64,000 nucleotides of DNA from assembly GCA_036874045.1 (NCBI GenBank), contig CM072344.1, positions 4,746,501 to 4,810,500 on the forward strand. Direction: 5' to 3'. Below are positions 49,068 through 60,234 of this stretch, piece by piece. Every line of letters starts with the position of its first letter. Within the stretch, counting starts at the first letter, position 1. The translations under genes and the position numbers were made by a program. The notes under the pieces were generated by a model. That model worked only from the letters and a program-made list of their open reading frames with translations. It was not told the DNA's origin and did no database searches. Origin of the DNA: Cymodocea nodosa. Lineage: Eukaryota; Streptophyta; Magnoliopsida; Alismatales; Cymodoceaceae.

Positions 49068-51307
49068 TGTATACTATCACTTTAGCTCCAATCAGATATG
49101 ATTTAAACTTCTCTAAGGCAAACACAACAGCTAATAGTTCATTTTCAGTAGTTGTATAATTAACTTGAGCATCATTTAAGGTTTTGCTTGCATAATGAAT
49201 CACTCTAGGAGATTTTTCTATCTTCTGTCCCAACACTGCTTCTATAGCAAAATCAGATGCATCGCACATTAATTCAAATGGATGGCTCCAATCAAGTGCT
49301 TGTATTATAGGAGTTGAAATTAAGCTAGTTTTAAGCTTGAAAAATGCTTCTTTGCAATTTTTATCAAAGTTAAATGGGACATCTTTTAATAGATTAGTTA
49401 AAGGTCTAGCTATTTTGCTAAAATCTTTAAGGAATCTTCTATAAAATTCAGCATGTCCTAGAAATGATCTAATATCTTTTATTGATTTAGGTTCTAGTAG
49501 ATTAGAAATTACTTTTATTTTAGCTTTATCTACTTCTAGCCCTTTCTTTGAAACAACATGTCCTAAGATTATTCATTATTTAACCATGAAGTGACATTTT
49601 TCCCAATTTAGAACAAGATTTTTTTCCACACAGCATTTTAATACTTGGTTTAAATTGTTTAAACATACTTCATATGAAATTCCATATGCAGTAAAATCAT
49701 CCATAAATATTTCTAAAAAATCTTCAGTCATTCTAGTGAATATGCCCTACATACACCTTTGAAAGGTAGCTGATGCATTGCATAATCTAAATGACATTCT
49801 CTTAAAAGCATAAGTTCCATTAAGAGATGTGAAAGTTGTTTTCTCTTGATTCTCTAATGCTACTGAAACTTGGTTATATCCTAAATAACCATCTAGGAAA
49901 CAAAAATATTCTTGCCCTACTAATATCTCTAGCATTTGATCTATAAAAGGTAAGAGAAAATGATCTTTCCTAGTCACAGTATTTAGATTTCTATAGTCTA
50001 TACACACTCTCCAGCCTGATTGAATTCTAGTAGGTATCAAGTTCTAACTTTTATTCCTAATAACTATTAATCTTGATTTCTTGGGAACTACATAGATTGG
50101 ACTAACCCATGAGCTATTAGAAATCAGATAAATTATGTCATTATCTAACCATTTCACTATTTCCTTCTTGATTACTTCTTTAAGGTTTGGATTTAATCTC
50201 CTCTTAGGAATTCTAATAGGTTTAACATTCTCTTCTAAATATATGTGGTGACAACATATAGTTGCACTTAACTCTTTTATATCAGTCATAGTCCATCCTA
50301 TTGCTTCTTTATAAGTTTTTACTACATCTTTTAATTTAGAAATTTGATCCTCTTTTAAATCTAAAGCAATAATGATTGGACATGTTCGTTTTTCTTTTAG
50401 AAATATATAGGTTAATTCAGGAGGTAAAGGTTTCAAATCTAAGTGTTTACCATCAGAAGCTAAAGCTCCTAATTGAACATTTTCATATTTACTATTAAAC
50501 TCTTCTTGATCTCCTTCTACATCTATGCTTTCACTTACTTCTAAAGTTTCAGAATCTAGTTGCCTATTTAATTCTTCTTGAATCACATCATCTAGCGTAT
50601 CTCCTTCATCCTCTAAAAAGTCTATAGTATGTAGGGACATTTCTTACTCCTAAAACTTTTCTAGTTTGAAAATGTTTAATTGAGTATCCTCATTACCATA
50701 TGCTAACTTTATCACTCCAGTTTTACAATTTATAACATTCCCTAATGTTGCTAAGAATAGTCTTCCCAAAATTAAAGATGTATCATGATTTTGATGCTTA
50801 ATTTGTTGGGAATCTAAAATCACAATATCAATGGGATATATGAAATTTTTGATTTTAATTAGGACATCTTCTATTTTTCCTTTAGGGTATCTTATACTTC
50901 TATTAGCTAATTGAATGATAGTCCTAGTAGGGATTAAGCCTTTTAATCCTAAGGATGCAAATATATCACTAGGCATAACATTTATACCTACACCTCGGTC
51001 TATTAAGGTTCTTTCTAGAATGGTATTTCCTATGGTGCATGATATAACAAGGATTCCAAGATCAAATAACTTTTTAGGAATTTGTGGCAGAAATAGGGAA
51101 CTACTTTACTTAGCTAAAAAGACTTTCCTTAAAAATTTTCACTCTCTTTTCTTAGTATACCAATCCTTAAGAAATTTAGCATAAGGTGGCATTTTCTGTA
51201 ATAAGTCTAACAAAGAAATGTTAACTTGTACTTTTTCAAAAATTTCTCTAATTTTTTCTTGTTTTTCAGGAAATGTTTGTTGTAATCTTTTAGGATAGGG
51301 TGCTAAT
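49065..51307 (-). pseudogene. Athila-like protease, RT and RNase H (element E, minus)
   Basis: Protease (MPSDIFASLGLKGLIPTR, LILGRLFLATLGNVINC; 50976-50650), linker with GALASDGKHLDLKPLPPEL, RT (IGWTMTDIKELSATICCHHI, WVSPIYVVPKK, RVCIDYRNLNTVTRKDHFLL, FMDDF near 49700) and RNase H (ELMCDASDFAIEAVLGQ, VIVYTDHS). The main blocks lie in one frame, broken by stops near 50650, 50044, 49747 and about 49590. It ends inside RNase H at a junction with + strand gag. Upstream it begins with part of the pre-protease region (to 51307), where a copia LTR abuts. Integrase is absent. Confidence 0.92.
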
Positions 51308-51990
51308 TTATTTTATAAGAAATTTTTCAAAGATCTAGGACTGATGATTAAAGAAAATCTGAAATGTAAATGTAGGTTAGAACACGTGTATTTCAATGAA
51401 GGAAAAAGAGAAGACATGAAGAAGTGGAAAATTGGTAGTGATTAAACGTGGAGGATACACATGAAATGAAGATATAGTATAAAAGGTATAGAATTCTCGT
51501 TGATCAATTATCTCTGCACACCAAATGAAAAATCTTTTCAAGGATCAAAAACACCTCTTCGGGGAAAAGCTCTTAGATGGAAGAAAATTCAGTGAAGCAT
51601 AAAAGGTTAGATTTATGCCACTAAAGATTTGAAGTATCAGAAGAAAACAAATTCGGTGAAGTAGAGAAAGACAAGATATTCGTCACTAAAGAATTGCTGA
51701 AGAAGAAAAAGAAGAAAGTTCTCAAATAGGGAGAAATGTTTTAAATTCCGCACATTAGTTTTTTCTGTTTGTAGTTATGAAATTGTATAGATGAAACATG
51801 GTATTGATATATAATTACGTCTATAATTTCTAAGGAGAATTGAATTGTATATTGTAATTGAAACCTTCAATAAAAATGATTTTATGAAAATTATGTTTCA
51901 ACTTGTTTTTGAGTTTTGAAGTTTCAATTATAAACGAAAATATTGAAAAACATAATTCACCCCCCTCTTGTGTAGCCATACTATCCTACA
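51308..51990 (+). repeat. Copia LTR without internal region (solo or truncated)
   Basis: Contains a TATA box (TATAGTATAAAAGG, near 51476-51489) and ends AATTCACCCCCCTCTTGTG...ATCCTACA at about 51990, then joins gypsy gag. The same end sequence is found at 29726-29946 and, diverged, at 11206. The left boundary is set by loss of homology between element E and element A sequence. No matching second LTR lies nearby. Confidence 0.65.
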
Positions 51991-52755
51991 GATGGTTATA
52001 TACTCTATCGCTTGATTTAATTTCTACATGGACTAAATTTTACTTTATTTTACTGGAAAAATATTATCCAACACATCAAACGATTAAAAAGAAAAAAGAA
52101 ATATTAACGTGTAGCCAAAAATAGGGAGAATCATTTTAGAAATATTTTGAAAGATTTAAAGATTTACTGACTCAGTGCTCACATCATGCAAAGAGCAAAG
52201 CACAATTAATAGGTATAATTTATGAAGGCATAGATGTTTCAACTAAATCTTTATTAGAATCTATGTGTAAGAATGGATTTTTAAAACTGTTTAGTGAGGA
52301 AGCATGGGTATACCTAGAAAACTTTGCAAAAAGAACTGTACAGTGGGAAAACTCAGTTGAAGTTATTATAGATAAAAGAATATTACCAAGGAGAATGCAT
52401 GAAATAGATTCAAGCACTATGCTTGAAGTTAAATTAACTAAGTTAACAAAGAAAATAGAAGAGTTATCATTAAATCAAGAGCTAGCAGAAAAGAATGCAA
52501 ACATTAATGACTTAGATATTATTTATGCTAGAAACCAAAAAGATAACTTTGGAAATTCTTATAACCCTAATTGAAGAAATCACCTGATCCTATCTTGGAG
52601 AAATAACAATTTCAAGGGAGGAGAAAATATAAATGATAAAAATATAAGTTATGAGGCATTAATTGAACAAGGATCTAGAATAGAGAAGTTAGAAAAGATA
52701 ATTCAACAATTAAACAATCGTCTAGATCATGTATTTGGAAATGCTACTGATTGGA
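51991..52755 (+). pseudogene. Athila-like gag relic (plus strand)
   Basis: Begins inside gag (RWLYTLSLDLISTWTKF) right after the copia LTR end. It continues through KYFERFKDLLTQC, SKAQLIGIIYEGIDVSTKSL, EEAWVYLENFAKRTVQWE, LPRRMHEIDSSTMLEVKLTK, NINDLDIIYARNQKDN, NSYNPN and SRIEKLEKIIQQLNN. Two stops interrupt it. It ends next to the primer site of LTR B, which points the opposite way, so one of the two has been inverted relative to the other. Confidence 0.85.
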
Positions 52756-52784
52756 TTTTTAGGCGGCACCAGAGAACTTATTTA

Positions 52785-52804
52785 GTTCCCTAGCAACGAT
52801 GCCA
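52785..52804 (-). other. tRNA-Asp-type primer-binding site of LTR B
   Basis: The minus strand reads TGGCATCGTTGCTAGGGAAC, a few bases inside the lower end of LTR B. Since LTR B also has a polypurine tract on its other side, it has internal sequence signals on both sides. Confidence 0.85.
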
Positions 52805-52811
52805 GAAAACT

Positions 52812-54785
52812 TGTCTGCCTTGTTAACTTCTGTTTGTACTTAGTTAATTTATCTTTATGCTTATAATTAATTCCTTTTTAGAAGTCAACAAACCATCTTT
52901 CACACAAATTAGATATTAATTCCAATTTGTATTTTAATTGCAAGTGCACAGTGTATATTGTATTTGTGTGCAAGTACAGGTCGATTCCATAAAGAATTGA
53001 GGAAGAATCATGTACTGTTTTGTTTTTAATAATGAAATTTATATCTTCAGTAAACACTTCGTTGAGTTATAGCTAACTCAACGAACTAACCTCGTGAAAT
53101 TGAAGTAACTCAATGAAGTTATCTATTCAGATTAATACTACTATTTACAAAGGAATTCGGTCAACCATTGAGCGGTTCCACAGATTGTAAATAACATCAA
53201 TTAAGCTATTTAATGCTAGTTAATATTAAATTTATCATTTAGCAACACTAACATTCATATATTTCAAACATTAACCATTAAAATCTTTAAGTATCAGGAA
53301 CAATTCGATTTCAGTAAACTGTAAAACTATTTTCTATTTTTTTTAAATTTAAACAAACATGAAACATTCCAATCATTGACATTGATAACAATAATCACGA
53401 TACAAAACTAACAATATAACACTCAAATACTAACTATAAACACATATAAGTTGTTTTTGGTATTTTTGTTTTTATATGATCATGAAAATGGGCGAAAAGT
53501 GAAATGTAAAAGTAATCTCTATTGACAGTAAAAACTTCTGTTATTACATGTGATGCGATTACACCACTGAAAAGTTAACCACTTACAATTCTGTCTCCTC
53601 TCCCTATAGAATCGTGAGTCCAAAATTGTAAGTTGATCTCTTCTTCAGCATACTGGCATCAACCCGAAACCAAGGCTAGAAGCTTTACGATTTCCTAAGA
53701 TATGAGTCAGTGTTTGGTGAAAATGGCTTCCCTTCTCGTGATGCGATCACTTCTCACAATGGTTGTCAGGCATCGTGTTTGGCTCGGAATCAACCCAACA
53801 TCAGGAAAGTATCCTTACAGACCTTCGATGGTTAGTGATTATGGTGGTGGTGGTGATGGTTGGCATGGAACTTCAGGGAACTTCCGACGTTGCCTGTAGA
53901 TAGCTCGGTTTGTCCTCCTCTACACACACATTGGCCACACACTTATATTTTTTTTCTCCTTGTCCTTTATATTTCTTAGTAGTGACTGCTTCTGCTTCGA
54001 TGATCGACTGGATTTCCTTCATTCATATCAACGATGGTGATTTCTTCTTCCTTCCATGAGCAATTTCCTACGTGATATGTGCAATTATGGTTTTCCTTCG
54101 AATGTCCTGTTTCTGTAACCGCTACAGTGGCATATTAGAAAATAAATGGTTCATGGAGTTACAGATAACTCAACGGACTTACTTCGTTGATTTAACTATA
54201 AAACACGTGCAATAAAGAAATAAGCCGCTAACATAACGCGTTACCTTAGTGTGTATTCATGTAACTCAACGCGTGCAGTTATGCTAACTTAACGAGTTAA
54301 ACATGTGCATCTCACGTGATATACTAAAGCATTTAAATTCAATACGTGTATAATTCTATCTTAACAAGTTCAAATATTTCAGACACTTACGAACCTAACT
54401 ATCCGATGCTCAGATGCATTTCGAATAGTTACAGATAACCTTCCGAAAATTCACTTAAGTCATGCATTGTAGTTTCAACACGTGTAATCTAGGAAATAAT
54501 AAAATATTCTTTAAGCATTTAAAATATAACTGTCCAGTACATTAAACATAACTCTTTGAAATAACAGAAAATTCGGATACTTAAGAATTTCAAAGCCTGC
54601 AATTTACCGATAGTTCAGAAATGTACTAAATTAACATTAATTCCATAGAATTATGCAAATTCTTTTATTAAAGCATCTAACAATGCAATTATAACATAAT
54701 GGCTTAATTCTTGTATGATAAGCTAAATATTATGCAATTAACCATCATTTAACCGTTAATATTATGCACTTTTTCATTCTAAATA
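52812..54785 (-). repeat. LTR B, Athila-like family 2
   Basis: About 1.97 kb, homologous to A and C over nearly its full length (for example AAATTAGATATTAATTCC, GTGCACAGTGTATATTGTAT, ACCCGAAACCAAGGCTAGAA, CTAGGAAATAATAAAATATT). Minus-strand TATA-like site GAAATATAAAGGAC near 53963-53978. Palindromic motifs near 53057-53090 and 54154-54195. The start base pair is TA instead of TG. It is bounded by a polypurine tract above and a primer site below. Confidence 0.88.
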
Positions 54786-54801
54786 CTTCCCCCATACTTA
54801 A
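54786..54801 (-). other. Polypurine tract before LTR B
   Basis: The minus strand reads TTAAGTATGGGGGAAG directly before LTR B, the Athila-type plus-strand priming site. It identifies B as the 3' LTR of the element that contains the F-box gene. Confidence 0.8.
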
Positions 54802-56553
54802 ATTTTGCTAGTCCCTTAGCAAACTAAGATCTAACTAATTGGTCTTTCTAAAGTGCTAGATTTAATTCTTCATTTCACTCTTCTTCGAAATAATAAATTA
54901 GATTACTATATAGATATTCTATATGCTTTAGTAATCTGTTTTAACTTTGTTTTCTCCTCTTCAACCTGCAAATATATTTAGAATATATGTAAATTACATA
55001 CAAAATATATCAGCATCACATAGGTGTTACTTATATTATCATTTTTTTTCTTTTCAGCATTTGTCATCCTTAGTTTTTCAATATGATTTCCAGAATAAAT
55101 TTCAAGTACATAAGAATCAAAGCACAATCCAATTCAATATGATTAAGACAAGTATAATGAAGAATTGTATCTCAAATAAACAACTTCAAAAGTCTATTCT
55201 AGATTCATACTTCAGCAATTTTAGATAACAGAACATATACTCAATTCAGAAGATATCTTTATTTCACAAAACACTTGTATCTTTTCAAAACAGTATATAC
55301 ATATTTATACTTTTAAAAGTTAATTTGATAAGCTTGAATCATACAAGAGCTTTCTAGTGTACCCATGTATCGAGCTTTCAATCAATAATCCCAGATTTGA
55401 TCAGGATCTTAGGTTGCCAAATTTAAAGAGTCCTTTTCAGGTCAACAATCCTTACATACCTATCTGCTCAAGTACAAAATGCTCGTGATCAAACAAGTCA
55501 ATAAACTCTCAAAATTTTTCTCTTTTTTTTTTTCTTTTTTAACATAGTATATGTACGTATTTCATTAATATAGATGCAATAAAACACCAATCTCATACAG
55601 TCCTGCTTCTATTATTTATTGAAAATATGAATCCATATTAATAAGCTCATACTTTTTTCTGTAGTTTAATATGATCTACACATGAATCATTCTACAAGTT
55701 TAATCAATCAAATTAAATGTATCATTGATCATATGTATTTCTTTTAATCCAAAAATCAACATTTCAGCTCTTTTAGGATTTCAGATAATTTACTGAGTTT
55801 CAGTTAAACATTTTGATTTCTTTTTAAAATCGTGAAACTGTTAAACTCATAAATTTCAGCAAAAACATAAGATACTATATCTAGATTTATATGAGTAGTA
55901 AAATTTGTAGCATCTTATATAAGATTTTAAATATAACATTCAAGCAGTTACAGTTCTTAAAAAAATTACAGTCTCAATTATTGGATAGTTACAGCAAATT
56001 CATAAAAGTTTTCAATTTCCACAAAACTTTGCAGTACCATTCTAATTCCTTTAATTAACAAACTTATATGGCTGTTACTTTAATTACCTCATACCTATTT
56101 CTTTTGCATTGTCCTCAATGTAAAAGATTTGACAAAAAATACAGTAATTGTCACATGCATGAATATTGTTTCGTTGACTTAGCATCTAACTCAACGAACT
56201 TAATTCGTTGAGTTAATGAATAACTCCACGAATTGAGTTTAATTCTAAATTCAAGATAAGTAATCAATTACATACCTTGTTTCGTTTGTATCTCCTTTTG
56301 TATATTTTGATTTTTGATTCTGAAAAGCTTTTCATTCACAGATAAAAGCAGAGTATATAACAAAATAACATTTAACAGATATTGATAAATCAGTGTCTTG
56401 TGTGGAACCCAGGCTCCTATGCCTTTGGTGGCTCACAAGCAAGCCAGTTGGTTTCCCAGAATAGATACCAACAAACTGGATTGATATTTTTGTTTGTTTT
56501 TTTCTAAAAATAAATACTGACTACACACAACATTAAAAACATAGAATCATATT
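54802..56553 (-). other. 3' non-coding region of the F-box-bearing element
   Basis: About 1.75 kb of AT-rich non-coding sequence between the F-box stop and the polypurine tract. 54960-55930 is related to 32230-33170. Palindromes of the TAACTCAAC/GTTGAGTTA type lie at 56173-56235. No open frame is convincing. Confidence 0.65.
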
Positions 56554-57738
56554 TTAAGAACATGACTGAAAAGTAGTAACAAATGGAATAAACGTGTCAG
56601 TCCAAGCAAACTTTTTTGGCATAATTCTTCTTGCTATCAATTCTATTTCAATGTAGTCTATTTTCCTTTTTAATTTGTAAACTTGCAGTATGTTATTAAT
56701 ACTAAATATAAGTGTATTTCCATTAATGAAATGAAATGCAGAAAGAGATTCTCGTCTGTTCCAAGATAGTGTGGCTGTTTCTATTTCTACATCTATTTCA
56801 ATATATTCCTCTTCCCACTTCCATTCATTTAGGTCTTTCATAATCCATATTTGAAATTTCTTTAATTCATCCCACCATCTTATTAGACATAGAGTAGGAT
56901 CATCATATTCATTATACCACATTCCTAATTGAATTTTATCATATTCTGTAGATGGTAGTTTAGCTATATCACTTGGTATAGGCAAAATTTCTATATAATC
57001 ATTATCATAACTATCTATGCTTACTATGTATAAATTAGATCTAAATGCAACCGATATATCTGTGACTAGATATATATATCCATCAAGTATGACATGCATG
57101 CTGTTAATTAAGAATTTCTGTCCTAGATATATCATAGTGTTTTCAGTTCAAGATCTATTCAGAAAATTATACACACTTAAGCATAAATCTTCATCCCAAT
57201 TTCTAGTAGGTCTCCAATAATATAATTTTTCAAGAATGATAGAATTTTTATTAGAAAATATTAAAGCTGACCCACAATTTTTAGTTGCTACTTCATATCT
57301 ATTAGGCCTTCCTATATTCCATTCTTCTCTAGTGAGAGGATTTCTAATCAAAATATCAGGTAACAGAATTGCATACCTTGGTTTGGTTCTGTATATAATT
57401 AATCCTTCATCCATCCCCATAATATGATTTATTCCTTCTAATGCATTGGGTGGAATTCCAATAGTTTCATCCATATTCAAATATTCATAGCTGATTGAAC
57501 TACGATTAAATGACTTCCATAAAAATCTGTCTCTAATCTTAGTCATTTTTGCAGCTTGTAGTCCATGAAAATATTTTTCTCTAACACAGTCTTTAATATC
57601 CTTTGATACACAACATAATCTGCATAGATCTTTAGCTGACAAGTTACTCAGTACTTCCCTTTGTGCGTCTAGTGGTAATTTTAAGAATTCCATCTGTTGT
57701 GATTCTGTATAACATAAACAAAAGTTTAGCAAAGACAA
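56554..57738 (-). pseudogene. F-box protein gene (F-box plus FBA-like domain) inside a retrotransposon, one internal stop
   Basis: F-box proteins bring substrates to SCF ubiquitin ligases through SKP1. One minus-strand frame of 395 codons is interrupted only by TGA at 57150-57148. The second possible Met (57693) starts MEFLKLPLDAQREVLSNLSA and continues KDLCRLCCVSKDIKDCVREK, a good F-box of about 45 residues. Then come GLIIYRTKPRYAI and the FBA-like signature LIRNPLTREEWNIG. After the stop, IWIMKDLNEWKWEEEYIEID and FHFINGNTLIFSINNILQVY match the C-terminal half of plant FBA proteins. Length is normal for the family. A TTTATGTTATACAG acceptor-like site ends at 57705, 11 bases before ATG 57693, suggesting splicing. 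It lies about 140 bp downstream of gag and upstream of the polypurine tract and LTR B. Confidence 0.85.
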
Positions 57739-57754
57739 AAATTAACATAACTAC

Positions 57755-57835
57755 TTGACACCCTCGTAGAGTTAGGTCATAACTCAACGGATTAAGTTCG
57801 TTGTGTTAAGTAATAACTCTATGATACTATTAACT
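57755..57835. repeat. Palindromes between gag and F-box
   Basis: CGTAGAGTTAGG...TAACTCAACGGATTAAG then TTCGTTGTGTTAAG...TAACTCTATG: two imperfect inverted pairs of the GTTGAGTTA family, directly upstream of the F-box ORF. Confidence 0.75.
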
Positions 57836-57879
57836 ATAAGTAAACTTACATTTTTTTTTTTTTTTCTACTTACTATATT

Positions 57880-59217
57880 ATACATAGTTATTTCAGTTAT
57901 ACTGCTTCATTCAGCTACCCTTCTAGAGGAGGTATCAATTTCATTAACAGTTCTGTTAATAGGGTTAGGTACTACTTACATTGGCAATCCTCCAATAGGT
58001 CTAACTTCTATTGATTCTTTCTGTCTAGGGGGTATATTTCTATTTATATTTTGATTTTGAATTGTAGCATTTCCAAATACAAAATCTAAACGATTGTTTA
58101 ATTGTTAAATTATCTTTTCTAATTTCTCTATTCTAGATCCTTGTTCAATTAATGCTTCATAATTTATATTCTTGTCATTTATATTTTCTCCTCCATGGAA
58201 ATTATTGTTTCTCCACGATAAATTCGGGTGATTTCTCCAATTAGGGTTATATGAATTTCTAAAGTTATCTTTCTGGTTTCTAGCATAAATAATATCTAGA
58301 TCGTTAATGTTTGCATTCTTTTCTACTAGTTTTGATTTAATGATAACTCTTCTATTTTCTTTGTTAATTCAGTTAATTTCACTTCAAGTATAGTGCTTGA
58401 ATCTATTTCATGCATTCCTCTTGGCAATATTCTTTTATCTGCCATAGCTTCAGCTGAGTTCTCCCACTATGTAGTTCTTTTTGCAAAATTTTCTAAGTAT
58501 GCCCATGCATCTTCACTACACAATTTTAAAAATCCATTCTAACAAGTAGATTCTAATAAAGATTTTGTTGAAACATCTATGCCTTCATAAATTACACATA
58601 TTAATTGTGATTTACTCATTGCATGATGCAGACATTGAGTTAGTAAATCTTTAAATCTTTCAAAATATTTTCAGAATGATTCTCCTTGTTTTTGGCTACA
58701 CATTAATATTTCCTTTTTCTTTTTAATCGTTTGATGCGTTGGATAATATTTTTCTAGAAAAATAGAGCAAAATTCAGTTCATGTAGAAATTGAATCAGGC
58801 GATAGAGTATATAACCATCTCTTAGCTGTCTTTTAAAGTAAAAGAGATATATCTAAGTTTAATAGCATCTATACTCATATTCGACATTTTCATCATTTGA
58901 CAAACTTCGTTAAATTCTCTAAGGAAATAATAGGCATCATCTCTTTCTAATCTATGAAAATGTGACAATTGACTAATATAATTAGATTTCAGTTCAAGTC
59001 TATCTCCCTCAAAGTTTGGCAATTGAATACATGAAGGTTCATCAACTAATTCAGGATATAGAATTTCCCCTAATGGTTTTTCTACTAGAGCAGCCATATC
59101 TACGTTCTCTTTTAAGAAAAGGTTTGCTACACCCCTAAGGATTTCGTTAAAGTCCAATTCAGAAAATGTTTCAATACGCTTCTGTGTTGAATACTCCTGG
59201 GTAGGTGTTCTTACTAA
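57880..59217 (-). pseudogene. Athila-like gag of the F-box-bearing element
   Basis: The open frame starts after a TGA at 59218-59220 without an obvious ATG. It gives PTQEYSTQKRIETFSELDFN, LVDEPSCIQLPNFEGDRLEL, SQLSHFHRLERDDAYYFLRE and MSIDAIKLRYISFTL. After a stop and frameshift at about 58825 come KYFERFKDLLTQC, YEGIDVSTKSLLEST, LPRGMHEIDSSTILEV, NINDLDIIYARNQKDN, NSYNPNWRNHPNLSWRNNN and a coiled-coil-like tail ending near 57880. This shows gag as a self-contained ORF in this family. No protease or RT follows; the F-box gene does. Confidence 0.85.
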
Positions 59218-59424
59218 TCATTTAGTGCTAGGAGAACGAGTCTATGTGCTCATAAACTCTTAACATATAGTAAAATAGCAGAAGATTAATTACATACTAG
59301 TCCAAAGCTTTCTATTCAGTAAATAATTGTTGACGGATGAAGTTGAATCAACTGCTTCTCCTTCCATTTCCCCAACAAATTTTCTTTTCTCTCACAAGTG
59401 CTGGTAACTAGTAAATAAGATTCT

Positions 59425-59800
59425 GTTCTATATTTATAATGTACGTCCACAAAGCAAATAAATCTCGTTGCAAGACGTTTCTAGTGATGTGTAGTGTGGT
59501 TCCTATTTTTCTTGGTACGTGTGCCACTTCTAATTTCTAATTTCAGTAACTGCTAAACCCATGAAATTTCGTTCGTGGCTAAAAGAATGACTATTTAGCT
59601 TAATCCACGAACTAACCTTGTTGAGTTACAGATAACTCAACGGAATAGCTTCGGTTACAACTGCTAACTCCATAGACTAACTTCATTGAGTTATAGATAA
59701 CTCAACGAAGTGACCTTATATTCTATTACTGACCTCGTGGAGTTAAGGTTAACTCAACGGACTTACTTCGTTGAGTTAACACTTAGCTCTAAGTTTACTC
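59425..59800 (-). promoter_or_regulatory. Promoter-like region upstream of gag with palindrome cluster
   Basis: The minus strand has TATA-like TTATAAATATAG near 59430-59442, about 220 bp before the gag frame. Upstream of it (59600-59790) are several palindromic pairs: TTGAGTTACAGATAACTCAA, TTGAGTTATAGATAACTCAA, and GTGGAGTTAAGG followed by TTAACTCAACGG. The LTRs show a similar TATA-plus-palindrome spacing. Promoter activity is inferred only. Confidence 0.45.
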
Positions 59801-60234
59801 CTCGAAAATACTTTTCTGCTCTCCTGCATTTTTTCAACTTAAATAAAGTTAAATACATGTCATTAATGCAGCATTCTAATTAAAGCTCATTTAAATCTAA
59901 ACATTATATAAATTTTTAACTTGCAGTTCATTTCATGTTATGTAGAATTTATATTTTACTTTGCAGCATGTAGATATTTTCAAGCATTAATCAATTATCT
60001 TTCATTTAATCTTGTCATTCAGCAAATTGTAAATCTTTTAAACAATCTTGCATAATGTTCCACAAATTATAGAATATTCAATATAATTCATCCATTTCAT
60101 CATTATCCAACACGAATGAAAAATATATTTGAAAAATATATATTCATTAATATGAAAAATTTACATTACAACTTAATCAGATATTTTTCATACAAATATA
60201 TACAAGTAGACGAACAATACAATTTAGTCTCTTC

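Noticed and set aside
57803-58054. Plus-strand hydrophobic open frame
   Set aside because: Antisense shadow of the gag tail and its downstream spacer; the hydrophobicity comes from T-rich sequence.
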